NCBI GenBank assembly: GCA_963578825.1
Contig: CAUZDW010000004.1
Span: 1-64,000 of the forward strand
DNA length: 64,000 nucleotides
Source of the DNA: JAJDNS01 sp963578825
Lineage (GTDB): Bacteria; Acidobacteriota; Vicinamibacteria; Fen-336
Reading direction: 5' to 3'
In this document: positions 8,935-17,803 of the stretch, piece after piece
Layout: each line of letters begins with the position of its first letter
Position numbering within the stretch: position 1 is the first letter of the stretch
Position numbers and translations under genes: made by a program
The notes under the pieces: generated by a model
What the model was told of the DNA's origin: nothing
Database searches by the model: none
Seen by the model: the letters and a program-made list of their open reading frames with translations, nothing else

Positions 8935-9420
8935 CTACTCGGGCGCCTTCGCGGACAGCGACGAGGACAGCTCCTCGCGCGTCCACTGCTCGAAATCGGA
9001 CTCCGTCATCACCACGAAGTCGCCCATGAGGTCGGGGTGAGAGTAACCGCAGAACTGGTCGCCGCGGAGCTCGAAGCTTCCGACGCGGTCCGGCGTGAGC
9101 CGGAGCGAGAACGTGAGATCGGGGACGGCGATCTCCTTCAGGCTGGCGTGCGGAAGCGCCAGAGTGTAGAGATAGTCGCGGCTGTGCAGTACGAGCTCGA
9201 CGTCTCGACCGAGCGGAACCCGCACGTGCCGGCGATCGAGAAGGTCGTCGGCCGTGCCCAGCTCGCCGTCCGGCCCCGGGTAGCGCACGTGCCACTGGAA
9301 TTCATGGCCCGTGATCTCGATCCTGAGTGGGGCCGCCTCGGCCGTGCCCAGCAGCAGACCGATCGCCGCCGCCGCCGCGGCCGTCCGCGCCATTGACCGT
9401 CGCAGAGCACCCTTTGTCAT
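8935..9420 (-). CDS. Secreted cupredoxin, COX2-like, with incomplete CuA site
   Basis: A 161-residue protein: signal peptide, then ITGHEFQWHVRYPGPDGEL and LHSRDYLYTLALP as in cytochrome oxidase subunit II, ending in FELRGDQFCGYSHPDL. Compared with the CuA consensus CxExCxxxHxxM, only the second Cys and the His remain; the first Cys is Gly, Glu is Gln and Met is Leu. It has no N-terminal membrane hairpin. It could bind one copper, like mononuclear cupredoxins, rather than form CuA. It lies directly upstream of the Sco1-FG-GAP gene, a plausible copper-delivery partner. Confidence 0.8.
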   Translation of the reverse strand: MTKGALRRSMARTAAAAAAIGLLLGTAEAAPLRIEITGHEFQWHVRYPGPDGELGTADDLLDRRHVRVPLGRDVELVLHSRDYLYTLALPHASLKEIAVPDLTFSLRLTPDRVGSFELRGDQFCGYSHPDLMGDFVVMTESDFEQWTREELSSSLSAKAPE

Positions 9421-9523
9421 TGGCAAATCGGCCTCGGTGTCGGCGTTGGGCTCCGACCTGGCCCGAAGAGTGGAGAATAAGTCGATTCCGCCCGAACGGG
9501 CAAGGAGCAAGCCCTCCGTCAGC

Positions 9524-11080
9524 TCAAGGCAGATATCCGGCTGCCAACGCCTGGAACGACTCGACCTGGTCTCGGCGCCAGCTCCTGTCGCGGCCCAGCT
9601 CCTCCGCCATGAGGCTCGCCACCCGAGGCGCCGCGTCGATGGCGGCCCGGGCGTCCCACAGGAGGGCGCGAGTGCGCCGGGCCAGGACGTCGTCCACCGT
9701 GACGGCCATCTCCTTCCGGACGGCCCACACCACCACTCCCTCCCGGTGGGGCAGACGCGGGTGGAGCGGCTTCTCGAGGCCCGGTCGCTCGCGGAAGAGA
9801 TCGCGGATGTGTGGTGCGTCGGCGCCGTAGTGCTCCAGCTCGTCGAAGGCCCCGGCGTCCTGGTGGTATCCATGTATCCTGAGCTCTCGGGTGACGCATG
9901 GTCTCTCTTCCAGACCGGCCAGGGTCGCGGCCTGATCGACCGTGTCCTCGGCCATCTTTCTATATGTCGTCCACTTGCCCCCGGCGATGGTCACGAGGCC
10001 CGAGCTGGTGATGTGCAGGGTGTGATCGCGGGACAGCGCCGCCGTCTCGGCTTCACCGTCGCTGGCCACGAGGGGCCGGATGCCCGCAAAGATGCTCAGG
10101 ACATCCTCTCGAGTGGGGTTCTTCGTCAGGTAACGAGCGGTGTGGGCCAGGAGGAACTCCACCTCCTCTTCGAGAGGCCGCGGCTCGAGAAGCGCCTCCT
10201 CGACGGGCGTGTCGGTGGTGCCCACCACGACCCGGTCGTACCAGGGGATGGCGAAGAGCACGCGACCATCGTCGGTGTGCGGCACCATGATGGCGCTGTC
10301 GCCGGGGAGGAACGACTTGTCGAGGACGAGGTGAACCCCCTGGCTGGGCTGGATCATCGACCGTGCGTCGGGGTCGTCCATGCGTCGGATCGAGTCGCTC
10401 CAGGCGCCGGTCGCGTTCACGACGACCTTTGCCCGGAGCTCCAGCTCGGTGTTGCCCAGGAGCTCCGTGGCATGAGCTCCGGTCACCATGCCGTCGGACT
10501 TGATGAGATCCGTGACCCGAGCGTAGTTCAGCAGGGTCCCGCCCAGCTCCGCCGCAGTCTGAGCCATGTTGATGGCGAGGCGTGCGTCGTCGAACTGCCC
10601 GTCGTAGTAGATGACGCCCCCGCGAAGTCCTTTGGTCTCGAGAGTGGGCAGCCGCTCGAGCGTCTCGTCGCGAGTCAGGATTCGCGACCGACCGAAGCCG
10701 AGCTTGCCCGCGAGCATGTCGTACACGCGAAGTCCGATGCCGTAAAAGGGCGCCTCCCACCAGTCGTAGTTGGGGACGATGAACGGGAGGTCGTGCACCA
10801 GGTGCGGGGCGTTCTGCCGGAGGAGACCCCGCTCCTTGAGCGCCTCGAGCACCAGCGAGACGTTCCCCTGCTGCAGGTAGCGGATGCCCCCGTGGATGAG
10901 CTTGGTGCTCCGGCTCGAGGTGCCCTTGGCGAAATCGCTCCCGTCGACGAGGAGCGTCCGGTACCCGCGGGAGGCCGAGTCGATCGCGCAGCCCAGCCCC
11001 GTGGCGCCCCCGCCGATGATGAGCATGTCCCACGTGCGGCTGCCGTCCGCCGCCCGCCCGACCATGGCGTCTCTGTCCAT
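9524..11080 (-). CDS. glpD: FAD-dependent glycerol-3-phosphate dehydrogenase
   Basis: A 518-residue GlpA/GlpD-type flavoprotein oxidising sn-glycerol 3-phosphate to dihydroxyacetone phosphate and passing electrons to quinone. Visible: the FAD-binding LIIGGGATGLGCAIDSASRG, the signature GTSSRSTKLIHGGIRYLQQG, PWYDRVVVGTTDT and AGGKWTTYRKMAEDTVDQA. The C-terminal alpha-helical domain is present. No glpK or glpF is visible nearby. Start ATG 11080; a second ATG six codons in is possible because neither has a strong ribosome-binding site. Confidence 0.92.
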   Translation of the reverse strand: MDRDAMVGRAADGSRTWDMLIIGGGATGLGCAIDSASRGYRTLLVDGSDFAKGTSSRSTKLIHGGIRYLQQGNVSLVLEALKERGLLRQNAPHLVHDLPFIVPNYDWWEAPFYGIGLRVYDMLAGKLGFGRSRILTRDETLERLPTLETKGLRGGVIYYDGQFDDARLAINMAQTAAELGGTLLNYARVTDLIKSDGMVTGAHATELLGNTELELRAKVVVNATGAWSDSIRRMDDPDARSMIQPSQGVHLVLDKSFLPGDSAIMVPHTDDGRVLFAIPWYDRVVVGTTDTPVEEALLEPRPLEEEVEFLLAHTARYLTKNPTREDVLSIFAGIRPLVASDGEAETAALSRDHTLHITSSGLVTIAGGKWTTYRKMAEDTVDQAATLAGLEERPCVTRELRIHGYHQDAGAFDELEHYGADAPHIRDLFRERPGLEKPLHPRLPHREGVVVWAVRKEMAVTVDDVLARRTRALLWDARAAIDAAPRVASLMAEELGRDRSWRRDQVESFQALAAGYLP

Positions 11081-11102
11081 TACGATGATGCTACGGGAAG
11101 AC

Positions 11103-11133
11103 GGGGGAGCAGATCTTGAATTGAGGCATCTGA
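11103..11133. repeat. Diverged copy of the dispersed intergenic repeat
   Basis: Begins GGGGGAGCAGATCTTGAATT and ends GGCATCTGAC, sharing the GGGAGCAGAT start with the copy at 2493 but with a rearranged second half. The rest of the gap 11134-11273 shows no gene or obvious signal. Confidence 0.3.
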
Positions 11134-11273
11134 CAGGCTGCGATCGCCGAGTCCGGCTGGCTGAAGCGACGCGCTTGGGTCAAGGGTCGGAGGATTCTCA
11201 CTCATCGCCGGCATCAACCCTGAGAACGGCGATCAATAACCACAAACATCAGGGTACATCGCCGATCGAGGTC

Positions 11274-11603
11274 TCAATCGAGCCCGAGCCACCGCCGAAG
11301 TCCGTCTTCCACGGATTCGAGCTCCTGCGGATCGCACTCTCCGATCTCCTCGCTGATCGAAGCTCGCGGAACGCTCACGGTCTTGTCGATCATCACCTGC
11401 GAGACGCTCTTCAAGCCGGTCCTGGAGCCGGGCGGGAGAGTGAAGCGGAAGAGAGGGGCGTCCAAGCAGTCCGTGGTGATAGGACAGATCGTGATGCTCG
11501 AATGGGTCGGGTTGAACAGGTCCGACTGCACGACGAGGGCCAGCCGTGGCTTGCCGGTGTACGCTCCCCGCGCCGCCACGACGACGATGGCGCCCCGTTT
11601 CAC
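11274..11603 (-). CDS. mazF: MazF/PemK-type endoribonuclease toxin
   Basis: A 109-residue CcdB/MazF-fold protein: MKRGAIVVVAARGAYTGKPR, ALVVQSDLFN, SITICPITTDC, then GLKSVSQVMIDKTVSVPRA matching the conserved arginine/threonine strand of MazF. The family cuts mRNA at short sequence motifs. GTG 11603 overlaps the upstream antitoxin stop as GTGA, so the pair is translationally coupled. Confidence 0.88.
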   Translation of the reverse strand: MKRGAIVVVAARGAYTGKPRLALVVQSDLFNPTHSSITICPITTDCLDAPLFRFTLPPGSRTGLKSVSQVMIDKTVSVPRASISEEIGECDPQELESVEDGLRRWLGLD

Positions 11604-11866
11604 CGCCAGCCCTCATCGTCGGCGCTCTGCTCGATGAACTCGAGGGCCTCGCGCTCCGACTCTCGGCCGCTCACGAGCAGCGACTGACGGCGCGCCTCCC
11701 GGGCCGGATCCTCCGGCGGCTCTCCTTCACCAAAGGCGTTCTGCAGGGCCTCACGCAGGACGGCGCTCTTCGTGCTCTTTCTTCGCCGCGCCTGCCGCTC
11801 GATGCGCCGATCGAGGTCGGGTGGAACACGAAGCGTCAGCACCGTTGATCTCTCCGGCTTGGACAT
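11600..11866 (-). CDS. CopG-type ribbon-helix-helix antitoxin of the MazF pair
   Basis: An 88-residue protein with TVLTLRVPPDLDRRIERQ and KSTKSAVLREALQNAF, a ribbon-helix-helix DNA-binding domain, then an acidic tail (EALEFIEQSADDEGW) likely to bind the toxin. ATG 11866 has GGGAGACATC before it; the longer frame running to 12256 is only the shadow of the next gene. An RHH antitoxin with a MazF toxin is an ordinary combination, although classic MazE has a different fold. Confidence 0.82.
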   Translation of the reverse strand: MSKPERSTVLTLRVPPDLDRRIERQARRRKSTKSAVLREALQNAFGEGEPPEDPAREARRQSLLVSGRESEREALEFIEQSADDEGWR

Positions 11867-11879
11867 GATGTCTCCCGTG

Positions 11880-11905
11880 TGTAGTTGCAAATACACTACA
11901 GTATA
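11880..11905 (-). promoter_or_regulatory. Promoter -10 and operator of the MazF pair
   Basis: On the minus strand TATACT is followed at once by TGTAGT-GTATTTGCA-ACTACA, a perfect 6-bp inverted repeat with a 9-bp spacer ending about 13 bp before the antitoxin start. TATACT fits a sigma-70 -10 box; no good -35 is seen. An operator overlapping the promoter fits self-repression. Confidence 0.5.
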
Positions 11906-12045
11906 CACAGGACCAGTCGCGGCCGCCGAGGGGTTGGTCGATCGGTTGACCCGCAGAGTGTAAGCCGCTACCGGAACGTCGCGGACTTCGAGAACGCCGG
12001 ATGTCAGGTGGTGAACCCCCTCGAAGCCCAGGCCACACTCGCGTC

Positions 12046-13422
12046 TCAGCCGTAGAGCGTCGAGCTCAGGAACTCGTTGCGGAACTTGGCCTTCGGGTCG
12101 AAGTTCGCGACGAGGTCTTTGAACTCGTCCAGCCTCTCGTAGCGGGACTGCAGCACGTCGGGCGCGATGGTGAACAGCTTCCCCCAGTGGGGCCGGACCC
12201 CGAAAGGCGAGAGCTCTCGCTCGATCAGCGGGAGCAGCTTCCGAACAGCCGGCCAATCCTGCTCCCAGGTGAAGTGGATGGCCAGGGAGTCCCGGCCGTA
12301 AGCCGTGCTCATCCAGAGCTCGTCCGCGGCGATGGTCCGGAGCTCCGAGATCATGAGGTGAGGCCCCACCCGGTCCCGCAGCCGCTCGATGGTCAGGATG
12401 GCCTCCATGGCGCTCCGGCGGGGGACGAAGTACTCGGACTGGAGCTCCTTCCCGCTACTGGGTGTGAACCCCATGCGGAAGTGAGGGAGTCGGTCGTACC
12501 ACGGACCCGCCACACCCATCTGCTCGGTGCAGTGCACGGCCGAGAGCTCGAGGATCGGGTGGACGTTTCGAGTCGCTCGCTTCGCGCCGAACAGCTCCTG
12601 GGCCACCTCCGACGACGCTCCCTCCTCCACGCGACTCTTGATCCAGACCTCGTTCACCCTGCCCTTCTGCCAGTCGGTGAAGAGGCTGACGCTGTAGCCG
12701 GCGGACATGATGTCGTCGAAGTGATCCCCGAGCTCCGCCATGGGGAGATCGAGGTAGACGTGCTGGCGCATGAGATACGTGGGCTCCACGTCCAGCGTGA
12801 CCTTCGTGACCACCCCCAGGGCACCGAGGTGGACGACGGCACCCTGGAACACGGCGCCGTCCTTCGCCCGGGAGAGGTGCCGGACCTCTCCGGACGCCGT
12901 CACGATCTCGAGACCGGAGACGGCCGAGGCGAGGTTGGCGTTCCCCACACCAGAGCCGTGGGTCGCCGTGGCGCAGGCCCCCGCGATCGAGATGTGGGGC
13001 AAGGAGGCGAGGTTGTGGAGAGCAAAGCCCTTCTCGTGGAGGTCCGGTGAGAGCTGTCCATAGCTCATTCCGGCCTCCACGGTGACCGTTTTGGCCTCGG
13101 TGTCCAGAGCCACCACCTCGGCCATGGGCCTGACCGAGACGAGCTTGTGAGCGCTGTCGGCAATGCCGTTGAAGCAGTGGCGGGTGCCGAGGGCCCTCAA
13201 TCGACTCGCCGCCCTCACGACGTCCCGAACTTCTTCGAGAGAGCGCGCCTGGTAAACGGTGTCCACGCTGTACGCGTAGTTGCCAGCCCAGTTGGTGAGT
13301 CCCGCGCCCGACGAGCGCTTCGCCTCCTCGGCTCCCAGCGCCGAGACCGATCGTGGGGACACCGTGGCTGCGCCGATCGCGGCGGCGCCCAGGCCCAGGA
13401 GCTTGCGCCTCGTCGTCTTCAT
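12046..13422 (-). CDS. Tat-exported FAD-linked oxidase, alditol/lactone oxidase type
   Basis: A 458-residue protein. The twin-arginine signal is MKTTRRKLLGLGAAAIGAATV. The FAD-binding PCMH domain has ALGTRHCFNGIAD, where His is in the position of the covalent FAD link in alditol oxidase, and ATATHGSGVGNANLASAV. The C-terminal substrate domain runs to HWGKLFTIAPDVLQSRY, as in the D-arabinono-1,4-lactone oxidase family. Likely oxidises a sugar alcohol or aldonolactone in the periplasm, giving H2O2 or donating to an acceptor. It starts 1 bp after the neighbouring kinase frame ends, so the two may be cotranscribed. Confidence 0.85.
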   Translation of the reverse strand: MKTTRRKLLGLGAAAIGAATVSPRSVSALGAEEAKRSSGAGLTNWAGNYAYSVDTVYQARSLEEVRDVVRAASRLRALGTRHCFNGIADSAHKLVSVRPMAEVVALDTEAKTVTVEAGMSYGQLSPDLHEKGFALHNLASLPHISIAGACATATHGSGVGNANLASAVSGLEIVTASGEVRHLSRAKDGAVFQGAVVHLGALGVVTKVTLDVEPTYLMRQHVYLDLPMAELGDHFDDIMSAGYSVSLFTDWQKGRVNEVWIKSRVEEGASSEVAQELFGAKRATRNVHPILELSAVHCTEQMGVAGPWYDRLPHFRMGFTPSSGKELQSEYFVPRRSAMEAILTIERLRDRVGPHLMISELRTIAADELWMSTAYGRDSLAIHFTWEQDWPAVRKLLPLIERELSPFGVRPHWGKLFTIAPDVLQSRYERLDEFKDLVANFDPKAKFRNEFLSSTLYG

Positions 13423-13423
13423 C

Positions 13424-14404
13424 TCAGCTCCTCCGTCGATCCGTCAGGACTTCGGCCGCCGTGAGGAGCATGCCCAGCCCGACGATGCCGGTGAGGACGA
13501 GGAACAGCGGATCCTTCGACGTGACGTAGAGCCCGACGATAAGGAACGCGGCGATCCCGGCCAGGGTCACGGCGACCGCGGCCCAGGCCCCCCGCTCGCG
13601 CGTGCGACTGCGGCGCTCGATTCGAGTCGTCGCCGCCGTGTCTGCGGCCGGCGCATCCACCTCGCCCGCCGTGCCCGCGATCACGTCTTGCAGCTCCAGC
13701 CGCGCTCCCCCGATGTCCGGCAGCCGCGTTCGCGGGTCCTTGCGCAGGCAGCGGGCGACCAGCCAGCGCACCGCGTGCGGGGTGGTCGCCGGCAGCGCGT
13801 CGAGGTCGGGCTCCGCCCTCACCACCGCGGCGATCACGTCCGTCACCGTGTCGCCGGTGAAGAGGGCCCGGCCCGTCAGCATCTCCCAGAGCAGCACACC
13901 GAAGGACCAGACGTCGGCTCGCTTGTCGACCGGCTTGCCCCGCGCCTGCTCGGGCGACATGTACGCCGCGGTGCCGAGGATCAGGCCGGCCACCGTCCCG
14001 GTGTTCGCAAGAGTGGGGGATTGCGACAGCGCTGCGGACGAGGAGCTCCCGTCCGGCGCGCCGCCCTCCCAGGCCTTCGCCAGCCCGAAGTCCAGGACCT
14101 TCACCTTGCCGTCGGGTGTGAGCTTGACGTTCGCAGGCTTCAGGTCCCGATGGATGATGCCGTGGTTGTGGGCCTCCTCGAGCCCGTGGATGGCGGCGAT
14201 GTTGGGGTGGTTGAGCGCTGCGAGGAGCTGGGCCTCACGGCGGAAGCGGGCGAGGCGCTCGGAGTCCTGGGCGACCTCGGGGGGCAGCACCTTGATCGCG
14301 ACCTCGCGATTGAGGGTCGTGTCGGTGGCTCGGTAGACCTCCCCCATTCCCCCGGCCCCGAGGGCGGCGGTGATCTTGTAGTGGGAAAGCGTCTGGCCGA
14401 TCAC
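13424..14404 (-). CDS. Membrane Ser/Thr protein kinase lacking the hinge region
   Basis: A 326-residue kinase: G-loop LGAGGMGEVYRA, Lys in EVAIKVLP, HRDLKPANVK, DFGLAK, SPEQ and DVWSFGVLLWE are present, followed by two or three membrane helices (GAWAAVAVTLAGIAAFLIVG onward) and no propeller. Between IHGLEEA and HNHGIIHRDL about 44 residues are missing compared with the paralogue at 17804-19055, which has DGKPFLVLELVEGEDL ... QIAEALEEA there. The missing part is the hinge and helices D-E. The ends fall in LEEA repeats, suggesting deletion between short direct repeats. Catalysis is doubtful although the frame stayed open. Confidence 0.82.
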   Translation of the reverse strand: MIGQTLSHYKITAALGAGGMGEVYRATDTTLNREVAIKVLPPEVAQDSERLARFRREAQLLAALNHPNIAAIHGLEEAHNHGIIHRDLKPANVKLTPDGKVKVLDFGLAKAWEGGAPDGSSSSAALSQSPTLANTGTVAGLILGTAAYMSPEQARGKPVDKRADVWSFGVLLWEMLTGRALFTGDTVTDVIAAVVRAEPDLDALPATTPHAVRWLVARCLRKDPRTRLPDIGGARLELQDVIAGTAGEVDAPAADTAATTRIERRSRTRERGAWAAVAVTLAGIAAFLIVGLYVTSKDPLFLVLTGIVGLGMLLTAAEVLTDRRRS

Positions 14405-14477
14405 GATGCCCCCTCCGGCCGCTCAACGCGACTCGCAGCGAGACCAGGCTTGTCGTTGGACGCCAGATTATATCTGC

Positions 14478-14805
14478 CTAGAGGTTGGCAAGTCTCGGCC
14501 GCCGACCGAGCAGGCTCCGGGCGGGCACGGCCGTGACGCCCCGCCCAAGGGAATGACGGGCCGACCGGATGCCGAGGAAGTAGTGGAGCAGCCCGCTGTC
14601 CCGGAAGTACACCTTCGGGCTCTTCACGAGACGCTTGCCCACGTTGGCGAAGTAGGGGGCCAGCTTCCGGACGAGGAAGGCCTGCTCGAGGATGTCGACG
14701 TACCAGTTGACGGTGTGGTAGCTGACTCCGAGCGAGGCCGCGAGCTGCGAGAACATAGAAGGGCCAGTTCTAGTTTGCAACACCTGAGCCGGGAGAGTGG
14801 CTGGA
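14478..14805 (-). pseudogene. C-terminal fragment of a DUF4143 ATPase
   Basis: The stretch GPSMFSQLAASLGVSYHTVNWY, continuing to LEQAFLVRKLAPYFANVGKR, VKSPKVYFRDSGLLHYFLG, is the winged-helix/nuclease-like DUF4143 domain that follows an AAA ATPase in its usual family. No P-loop or ATPase part exists upstream, and the N-terminal codons show no similarity, so I read it as a truncated remnant. Confidence 0.65.
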
Positions 14806-14846
14806 GACCGGCCCAGCGAGCTCCTCGGCACGGCTGCCCGTCCCCG

Positions 14847-14906
14847 CTACTGCTCTAGCAGCGAGGGCGAGTGGGTCACGATGTGAAGCTGTTGCTCGCG
14901 GTCCTG
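14847..14906 (-). pseudogene. Possible C-terminal tip of a kinase-propeller gene
   Basis: The last codons before a TAG stop read QDREQQLHIVTHSPSLLEQ. This resembles the terminal strand of the propeller at 17804 (ESAERIHVVLNWPSLLE). Only about 19 codons match and the LNW motif is altered, so this may be the last trace of another family member. Confidence 0.35.
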
Positions 14907-14935
14907 CTTCTCAGCCTGGCTTGCGGGTCCGGTCG

Positions 14936-16363
14936 TCACGCTTCCTGATAGGCGCGTGCTCGATAGAGGAAGTCGATGATGCTTCCCTCGTGCGGTTGAA
15001 GCCAGTTGAGCTTGATCGTGGGCACCGGACCGAGGTTCAGCCGGTCGATGTTGATGGCGTCGCGGAGACGGCGCTGCAACTCGCTGTCTCCGGTGATGGC
15101 GGTTCCCACCAGGGTCGGGCCGATGGAGCCGATCATCTTCTCCTGCGGGCACTTGACCACCGAGACGAAGGGGAACATGTATTCCTGGTTTGCGAGTTGC
15201 CTTTCCGGTGAGTCGCAGTGGATCACCGTCGGCCTGAGGTAGTCGCAGCGCTCCTTCTGGACGAGACGGCTTTCACCCTTGCCGCGGTGCTTCGAGGTGA
15301 CCTCCGTGGTCCCGGCGTCTTCGAGCTGCTGATCGATCTGGTTCGAGATCGCCTCGGCGACTCCGGGAACAGTGAACGCGGCGAGAGCGCTCTCCGGGTC
15401 GTCGGGCGGCAGCGGCGTCACCGGACCCAGCTTCTCGGCCAGAGCCTCGGCGATCTGCCCGGTGTGCCGGGACGCCCAGATGCCCGAGCAGCTGATGCAG
15501 CTCCGGCCACTGTTCACGAAGACGCTGTCCGCCATGATGGACAGGTACTTCTCCCAGTCGTCCACGACGTCGTCGCCGAGCAGGATCTTGCTGAATCCCG
15601 GACCGTGAACCTGAACGCCGGGGTTGCCGTTATATCTCTCCACCGTGGGCAGGCCACCGAAGATGAGGCTCCTCGGGCAGGCGTTCAGGACCGCGGCCCC
15701 GACGTCGCCGAGGCCGGGGTAGATCGAGATGGCCTCGCGGGGGACTCCCGACTGAAAGAACGCCTCCGACATCCGGTACGGCGTCCACGGCTCCTGGGGT
15801 CCGGGCTTGAAGACGAGCCCGATCTGAAGGGGGATGATGGGCATCCAGAGCGTGTGGACGCCGGGTGAGTTGGAGGGAAGCACCAGACCGAGCACCGGGG
15901 ACTGGGCCTGGTAGCTGAGCGGCACACCTCGCTCTTCCACACCGTGCCCGGTCCGGAGGATCTCGAGGTCCAGTCCGCGGGTCAGCGCGTCGAGCAGCTC
16001 GTCCATGTGCGTCAGGACGAAGTGGTTCTTCTTCATGTTCGCCCGACACATGTTCTCGGGAAGACCGGTCGTGGCCGACTGGTAGCGGGCGAAGTCGTCG
16101 GGCCCCTGGACGCCGTCCCCCAGGGGAAGCTCGGCGTTCATGTAGAGCTCGGCCGCGTTCTTGACAATGCCGATGAGGTCCTTCGTCGAGAGCTCGCGGA
16201 GGACGTCGCGAGCGCGCTGCATCTTCCGCATGTCGCGCTGGATGAGTCCGGCGTTGGCCTGGCCGACTTCTGCCAGCTCCTCGCCGGTCTCGAAGTGGAC
16301 GACCTTGCTGACGTCGAGGCTCTTGTACGGCTTGCCCCATCGCAGCACCGGGATGTGGATCAT
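14936..16363 (-). CDS. Aldehyde dehydrogenase-family acyl reductase, EhpG-like
   Basis: A 475-residue ALDH-superfamily protein: LVLPSNSPGVHTLWMPIIPL (cofactor-side strand), FGGLPTVERYNGNPG and the nucleophile region FVNSGRSCISCSGIWASR. The gene 31 bp upstream encodes an adenylate-forming enzyme; such pairs (EhpF/EhpG in phenazine maturation, LuxE/LuxC in luminescence) activate a carboxylic acid and reduce it to the aldehyde. I infer the same logic here with unknown substrate. The protein is longer than LuxC and lacks obvious CoA motifs. ATG 16363 follows AGAGAGGAAGACCG. Confidence 0.75.
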   Translation of the reverse strand: MIHIPVLRWGKPYKSLDVSKVVHFETGEELAEVGQANAGLIQRDMRKMQRARDVLRELSTKDLIGIVKNAAELYMNAELPLGDGVQGPDDFARYQSATTGLPENMCRANMKKNHFVLTHMDELLDALTRGLDLEILRTGHGVEERGVPLSYQAQSPVLGLVLPSNSPGVHTLWMPIIPLQIGLVFKPGPQEPWTPYRMSEAFFQSGVPREAISIYPGLGDVGAAVLNACPRSLIFGGLPTVERYNGNPGVQVHGPGFSKILLGDDVVDDWEKYLSIMADSVFVNSGRSCISCSGIWASRHTGQIAEALAEKLGPVTPLPPDDPESALAAFTVPGVAEAISNQIDQQLEDAGTTEVTSKHRGKGESRLVQKERCDYLRPTVIHCDSPERQLANQEYMFPFVSVVKCPQEKMIGSIGPTLVGTAITGDSELQRRLRDAINIDRLNLGPVPTIKLNWLQPHEGSIIDFLYRARAYQEA

Positions 16364-16394
16364 CGGTCTTCCTCTCTTCTCCGTGCCCGTTCTT

Positions 16395-17504
<1,110 letters not shown>

Positions 17505-17707
17505 CGCGCTCGCTCCATTTTCGCAGTGGCCCCCACGGACAACCCGACTGGAGAGGGTTTCGAGCGTCCTCGAGTCGGCGACCGGGCCCTGAACGGCGAT
17601 GAGGCCGCACAGATCTCCTGGGTCCAGAGTCACGACAGAGCGACAATTGTAGCGTTTCTGCATCGGGAGTGGCGTTCCGGAGCGACCATGCTCTTGCACG
17701 TCACGAT

Positions 17708-17734
17708 GAGCAGATTCAAGACCTGACCCCTCAG
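17708..17734. repeat. Copy of dispersed intergenic repeat
   Basis: GAGCAGATTCAAGACC followed by TGACCCCTCAG. It is the best-preserved copy; compare 94-111 and 2493-2520. It lies between the ligase and the kinase pseudogene; 17735-17803 holds nothing else I can name. Confidence 0.55.
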
Positions 17735-17803
17735 TCCTCGTTCACGTCGACCACGCCGCATGAGCGGAAAGCAAGCTCGCCCGGCAACGCGTGAGTCTGC
17801 CCA

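Noticed and set aside
7609..9396. A 595-codon open frame on the plus strand
   Set aside because: Antisense to the Sco1-FG-GAP and cupredoxin genes; no protein-like motifs.
9311..11119. A 602-codon open frame on the plus strand
   Set aside because: Shadow of glpD on the other strand.
11867..12256. Longer antitoxin reading from 12256
   Set aside because: The added part lies over the FAD-linked oxidase gene; the operator and ribosome-binding site mark 11866 as start.
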